Part shown: piece by piece, positions 59,956 to 64,000 of the stretch
Numbering within the stretch: position 1 is the stretch's first letter
How the letters are laid out: the number at the start of each line of letters is the position of its first letter
NCBI GenBank assembly: GCA_018697195.1
Contig: CM031878.1
Location: forward strand, 66,352,537-66,416,536
Origin: Certhia americana
Taxonomy: Eukaryota; Chordata; Aves; Passeriformes; Certhiidae
Direction: 5' to 3'
DNA: 64,000 nucleotides
Program-made: the position numbers and the translations under genes
The notes under the pieces: model-generated
Seen by the model: the letters and a program-made list of their open reading frames with translations, nothing else
What the model was told of the DNA's origin: nothing
Databases searched by the model: none

Positions 59956-61008
59956 ACAGTGAACAGTGGCTGAGGTGGAGGCAAAGGAATAGGAGGGATC
60001 TCCTGACAGATCATTAACTCAATCAGAGGTTGGATGGTTAGCAGAGTCTTTAAAATGGCTGTCAATATTAAAATGGAGGTCATTGTCAGAATGGCAAACG
60101 GCGTTGAAGGTGTTGGATTGTTTGGTGTTAGAGGTCTGGGTAGAACAGAGTGGGAGAGATCCAAGGTGGCGTGAGCACTGCCATCTTGGGCCTTTGGTGG
60201 AGGAGTTGGAAGTGGACACATGATGGTGGAATCATTGGCCAAATCGTTATGTCATCCAAGCCAGCCACAGGCATCCATTTTTCTAGCATTTTCGTCCCTG
60301 CATCTACTTCTGGAATAGTCTGAGGAGCGAGGAGGATGGGAAGATGGGATAGAAGGTGCAGAAATTCCAGGCAATTCCGAATCTTTTGACTTTTGTTTTT
60401 CTTCCAAATTTAATGCTTCTAAAATTAGTCTGAAGATGAGTAGTAGTTTTTGAGCTGAGCTATTCCTTTTAGTGGGCAGATTATAAAATTTGACACCTAC
60501 CCAGTCCCAGGACTTAGATGTTATAACATTGAGTGCACTAGCATCATGAAAAATTTTAAAGATCCATCATGTTTTACAATTCTTGTTTTGCAAATTTCTT
60601 TTTCTGGGATGCCAAAATAAATTAAAAATGTCCGTAGACATACCTCTCCATAACTGACATCTGCGATCACATCTTGGGAGACAACGAAATAACTTGGGAG
60701 ATAACCAAATAACAAAATTAATGGGGTTTTTTTTCCTTTCTCTTATCTGCATCTCTTCACAGCATGTCTTCCTGCCTTTTCCACAGGAAACTTCATCCCT
60801 ATCTGTGGGGCTGCTGTGGGGCACAAAAACTTCCCTGTTGCTTGGGCTGCTTTCCCATGAACATCCAAGCTGCTGAAACTTTCTTTTGTCTTTGGCCACT
60901 TGCCAGGCTTGGATTCAATCTGGTCTGACACTTTGAGAAGGGTCTTTTGCAGCTCAAAGGACTTTCATTTAAAACCCAAAAATTCCTCCAAGTTCCCTGA
61001 ATATCAGA
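59956..61008 (-). pseudogene. minus-strand retroviral leader and decayed gag
   Basis: Lies just downstream, on the minus strand, of an LTR and primer binding site. Minus frames at 60521-60715 and 60567-60899 (YFGIPEKEICK) and the proline-rich frame at 59892-60242 (PTPPPKAQDGSA, IPPIPLPPPQPL) fit the matrix and proline-rich parts of a beta-type gag. Many stops; no capsid motif found. It ends where copy 1 of pol begins, in the opposite orientation. Confidence 0.5.
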
Positions 61009-61026
61009 GTTCCTGTTCAGGCACCA
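61009..61026 (-). other. primer binding site, tRNA-Lys type (minus)
   Basis: The complement reads TGGTGCCTGAACAGGAAC, 15 of 18 matches to the Lys-type site, all changes being transitions. A 2-base spacer separates it from the LTR end at 61029. Confidence 0.75.
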
Positions 61027-61028
61027 CC

Positions 61029-61477
61029 TGTAACGGCCTGGGCCTGGAATAGACAACAGAGTGCTACCTTGGAGTGTCAGGGTGAAGGTTCCTTAGGTGG
61101 CAAAGAAAATGAGGGGCATGATCTAGTGCAAAAGAAACAAACGAACTTTAATAGGTGGAAAATAGCAAACAGCAACAACAACTGAGAAACTGAACAAGGT
61201 ATGGGGTGCACTAAAAAAGCAAGGGCCAGAGGGTTACAGTAGTTTATGTAAGTTAAGGTAGGGGTAGAGTCTGAGGGAAGGGTACCAATGAGGAGTGAGG
61301 ATTAGGAATATATGAATAACTGTGACAAATGTAAACCAATAATAAAAGGGGAAACAAAGAACTTTCTAGTAATATTAAAATATTAACTCCCAGGGGACAA
61401 TGCAGGTGATATTTTACTCTTCATGGCTAAAGGGGTTCCTCCATAGCTTTAGGTTGAAGCCTTCACTGACTCCAACA
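61029..61477 (-). mobile_element. 5' LTR of a minus-strand class II ERV, 449 bp
   Basis: In the sense direction it starts TGTTGGAGTCAGTGAAGGC (complement ending 61477), has ATTAAA (complement of 61147-61152) and ends GGCCGTTACA (61029). The primer site and leader follow to the left. The solo LTR at 61940-62230 is a diverged, shorter member of the same family in the same orientation. Confidence 0.78.
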
Positions 61478-61515
61478 ACTTTATGCCTTAATTTTTTTCA
61501 GGGACCCTAACCTAC

Positions 61516-61939
61516 CTGACCCCCTGTTGATTTTGGAATGTTTCTTTCTCACCAGCCAGACAAGACAATTACCACACAGCCTGAGATGATGGCTCAGCTG
61601 ATCATGAAAGCTAGATCTCGCCTAACTTCCCTGTCTAGAAAAGATTTCTCAGTAATATTTTTGCCTTTGATTTCTTTCCATTTAAATTGGCTTTTACAAC
61701 AGTCAGGACATCTTCAGATTGCTCTAGAGAACTACACAAGCCAAATTTCTATTTACTGCCTAGACACAGATTGTTGCATTCTAACTTTGATTCCTAAACC
61801 TTTGAAAAGTAATAAACCTCTTAAAGGTTTATTAACCTTTACTCTATTTACAGATGTGTCAGTGAAGTCTCATAAATCAGTAATAACCTGGCAAGAAACT
61901 AATGACTGACAATTGGATTTTGAAATTGTAGAAATATAG
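61516..61939 (+). pseudogene. retroviral pol remnant: RT connection and start of RNase H
   Basis: One long frame (61538-61909) reads LSHQPDKTITT, MMAQLIMKARSRL, then LFTDVSVKSHKSVITWQ. The last is the first RNase H motif, with Asp present but the following Gly replaced by Val. A TGA at 61907-61909 stops it, and sequence after the stop (QLDFEIVE) still matches pol. It is cut at 61940 by a solo LTR and resumes at 62231. Dead as a gene. Confidence 0.78.
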
Positions 61940-62230
61940 CATGCTAGGCCTGGATGATTTGCACCAGAAAGGATGAAGGCCAGGACAAACAGTAACTTAT
62001 ACAAGGTAGGTTAGGTGTGGAGTCTGAAGGAAAAGTTCCAGTCACAAACTAGGGCTAGGAATATTAAAATTAATGCACCAAACAGGAATGAATGACAATT
62101 GAGGAAACGATGAACTTGCTAGATACATTATTGTATGAATTCCCAGGGGGCAATGAGGGTGAGTTTTTGTTCACCATAACAAAGGGGAGTTTTCCCATGG
62201 CCTTAGGCCTTCATCCTGCTCAACCCCTAC
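61940..62230 (-). mobile_element. solo LTR inserted in pol, with 6-bp target duplication
   Basis: Homologous to 61029-61477 (shared AGTCTGA.GG, TAGGAATAT, CCCAGGGG.CAATG, and TCCAGGCC near the 3' end) but shorter. Its plus-strand right end is ...CAACCCCTACA. Flanks TAGAAA (left, 61934-61939) and TAGAAG (right, 62231-62236) fit a 6-bp duplication with one change. Removing insert and duplication restores Val-Glu-Gly in RNase H. The TG at the left end reads TA, one transition. Confidence 0.7.
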
Positions 62231-62511
62231 ATAGAAGGCTCTCCCCAAGTCGTAGAATTGGCTGCAGTTGTCAGAACATTTTATGAATTGTCTGTCCTTT
62301 TAATTTGGTTTCGGCATACGTAGCAGGAATTTTTGAAAGGGCTGAAAATTAATTTCTAAACAAGATTGCTAATGATCATTTGTATTCTCTGCTTAATAAA
62401 CTAATCTTCCTTCCCTCCCAAGGACTGCACCCTTACTTTGTCACTCAAATCTGTTCCCACACCTGTTTAATGGGACCACTATGAGATAATGCCTGAGAGG
62501 ATACACTTGGC
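62231..62511 (+). pseudogene. retroviral pol remnant: RNase H C-terminal half (copy 2)
   Basis: EGSPQVVELAAVV is readable right after the solo LTR, then frames shift. HPYFVTQICSHTC is readable near 62431. It continues the pol interrupted at 61939 and pairs with copy 1 at 59404-59955. Confidence 0.72.
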
Positions 62512-63345
62512 ATGACAACACAAAAAACGTTACCTAATATCTTTGAGCTGGCAAAGCTTAGTAATACATTTTTCCATTGGAATGCCTATACACTACATCG
62601 AATGTTCCATATCACCCAAGACCAAGTGGAGGCAATTGTAGGTATGTGCCCCAACTGTCAAAAATTCTCTTTGTCATCCATTGGAGTAGGAGTCAGTCCT
62701 AGAGGACTCTGTAGCCTGCAGACACAGCAAACAGATGCAAAACAATATCCATCCTTTGGTCAGTTCAAATATATTCATGTGTCCATTGCTACATTTTCAG
62801 TGCTGTTTTCGCTTCAGCATACAATTGAGAAACAACTGCATATGCAATTTAACACCTCCTCTAAGCATTTTCAGCCTTAAGTATTCCCCAAGAAATAAAA
62901 ACTGATAATGGAGCAGCCTATGTCTCCCACAAGATGCAACAGTTCTTCAATCAATAGGAAATTACCCGCACCACTGATATTCCCAACTCTTCCGCAAATC
63001 AATCTATTGTTGAGAGAACCCATGATTTTCTCAAGCATCTTCTAGACGTTTGAAAGAGGGAGCAGAGACCCTGTCCACCACAGAAAGACAAAGTACAACA
63101 GTATATACCTTTTATTTTCCTGAGTAGTTCATTTATGGAGCCTAACCCTCCTATATCTGACAGTTCTCCAACACTTCACAGGCTCAGTTAAAAGAAAGAC
63201 CACCAGTGTTGATCAGAGACCCTAAAATGAACCAGATTCTAGGACTATTTCCATTAATTATCTGGGGGAGGGGGTATGCTTGTGTCTCCACAGGTAGAGT
63301 ACCTCAATGGATTCTGGTGAGAAACATCAAACCATACTTGAGTCA
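62512..63345 (+). pseudogene. retroviral integrase remnant
   Basis: The frame from 62512 gives the zinc-binding region (HWNAYTLHRMFHI, then CPNC), SPRGL, and the first catalytic Asp in QQTDAKQ followed by GQFKYIHVS. After a stop at 62878 and in another frame come the second Asp (KTDNGAAYVS) and the Glu (QSIVERTHDFLKH). The C-terminal DNA-binding domain shows as GRGYACVST and NIKPY near 63270-63340. All three catalytic positions are recognisable, but stops split the frame. The order is that of class II elements. Confidence 0.82.
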
Positions 63346-63449
63346 TTAAACAAAGATCCACCAGAGGGACATCTGAGTCCACCCCAGAGCAAGGATATCC
63401 AGACAATGGCATTAGCACCTGAATTGGAAGATGGTTCATGGGAAGCTTC

Positions 63450-64000
63450 TGCTCACTCTTCTCAGCCTGTTTGAGACTATGCTCCTCCCAAGTGGATGAG
63501 TAGTCTCACAACCAAATCCTAATGTATGGGCAACTTTTGCAAAAGCTATAAAACAAGATACCCTGTGCCTGTCTGTCACTAGCTCTGCTGACCCCTTTTC
63601 CACTTGATTAGTGGGATTACCTACAGATGTATGGCAAATAACAGGATATCATCCGTGGTATGAAGGGTGATCATCCTGATGGCAGTCAGGAAACACAACC
63701 CTGTTGATGCCTGGGACCACTGCACCCAGAAGCTCCCACATGCACCACTTGAGCCTCAGGAGCTAGTAATTCTCAGCTCTGTGAAAACGGATTTTTGTGT
63801 AAGGTTATTATTGGTTAAGATGGGAAAAAAGTGAAAGACTCAAAATTAAAAGAGATAGGGAAATATCAGGAGGTATATGTCCCTGTACCATCCAGCTGAT
63901 AGAAATCAGAGCTGATGGTGTAATTACACCTCACCCATCATTTCTTGGTCCAGTAGGCACCCACTTAAACTGTTGCAGGGTGTGGGAACAGAGCATAACA
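63450..64000 (+). pseudogene. retroviral env remnant (surface subunit start), runs off window
   Basis: After integrase, the frame at 63518 reads NVWATFAKAI, DTLCLSV and ADPFST, then TGA (63605-63607), then LVGLPTD. This resembles the N-terminal surface-protein region of avian class II env as I recall it. Position directly after pol supports the call. The transmembrane part would lie beyond the window. Confidence 0.55.

Noticed and set aside
62512..62880. Active or co-opted integrase
   Set aside because: The frame stops before the second catalytic Asp and the rest is in another frame with further stops.
1..64000. tRNA, rRNA, snRNA, CRISPR or bacterial-type operon
   Set aside because: No cloverleaf with A/B boxes, no regular spaced repeats and no closely packed frames were seen on reading both strands by eye. 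A covariance-model search would be decisive.

Overview
This is vertebrate nuclear DNA and almost certainly avian. Four things point that way: many 5'-truncated CR1 retrotransposons with the usual bird 3' end, several LTR families I recognise from passerine and other bird genomes, AT-rich spacer, and the spliced 3' half of casein kinase 1 gamma 3 (CSNK1G3). A songbird is my best guess from the LTR families; that rests on recall and no search was run.

Layout. 1-21,655 (+): seven coding exons of CSNK1G3 (the last ~224 codons: end of the kinase domain, linker, and the Cys-Cys-Cys plus basic C-terminal tail), their introns, and a long 3' UTR. All exon joins keep frame and every intron is GT-AG. 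The introns hold a CR1 (2.3-3.2 kb), a probable minus-strand LTR (11.2-11.7 kb) and little else.

22.2-29.5 kb: repeat cluster. A minus CR1, a CR1 ORF2 piece, a 610-bp solo LTR starting TG and ending CA with an imperfect 5-bp target duplication, a plus CR1 with reverse-transcriptase-derived sequence, an unclassified GC-rich block and a plus LTR.

29.5-43.1 kb: AT-rich, gene-poor DNA broken by one CpG-dense block (34.42-34.72 kb, 24 CpGs, a GC box), which may be an unannotated promoter. 43.1-44.35 kb: a minus copy of the 28.6-kb LTR family with a CR1 nested in it and a second CR1 against its end. 44.4-51.3 kb: unique AT-rich sequence. 51.3-56.1 kb: a minus LTR and two minus CR1s.

57.5-64.0 kb: a composite of broken class II (beta-like) endogenous retroviruses. 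There is a plus LTR with a Lys-type primer binding site, a solo LTR of another family, a first RNase H/integrase segment, a minus LTR plus primer site plus decayed leader/gag, then a plus pol split by a second solo LTR and followed by an env remnant running off the window. All retroviral frames carry stops or shifts.

I found no RNA genes, no CRISPR and no intact gene other than the partial CSNK1G3. I do not see a new biological system. The most useful leads are the CpG-dense block, the layered retroviral region and a possible alternative C-terminus of CSNK1G3.
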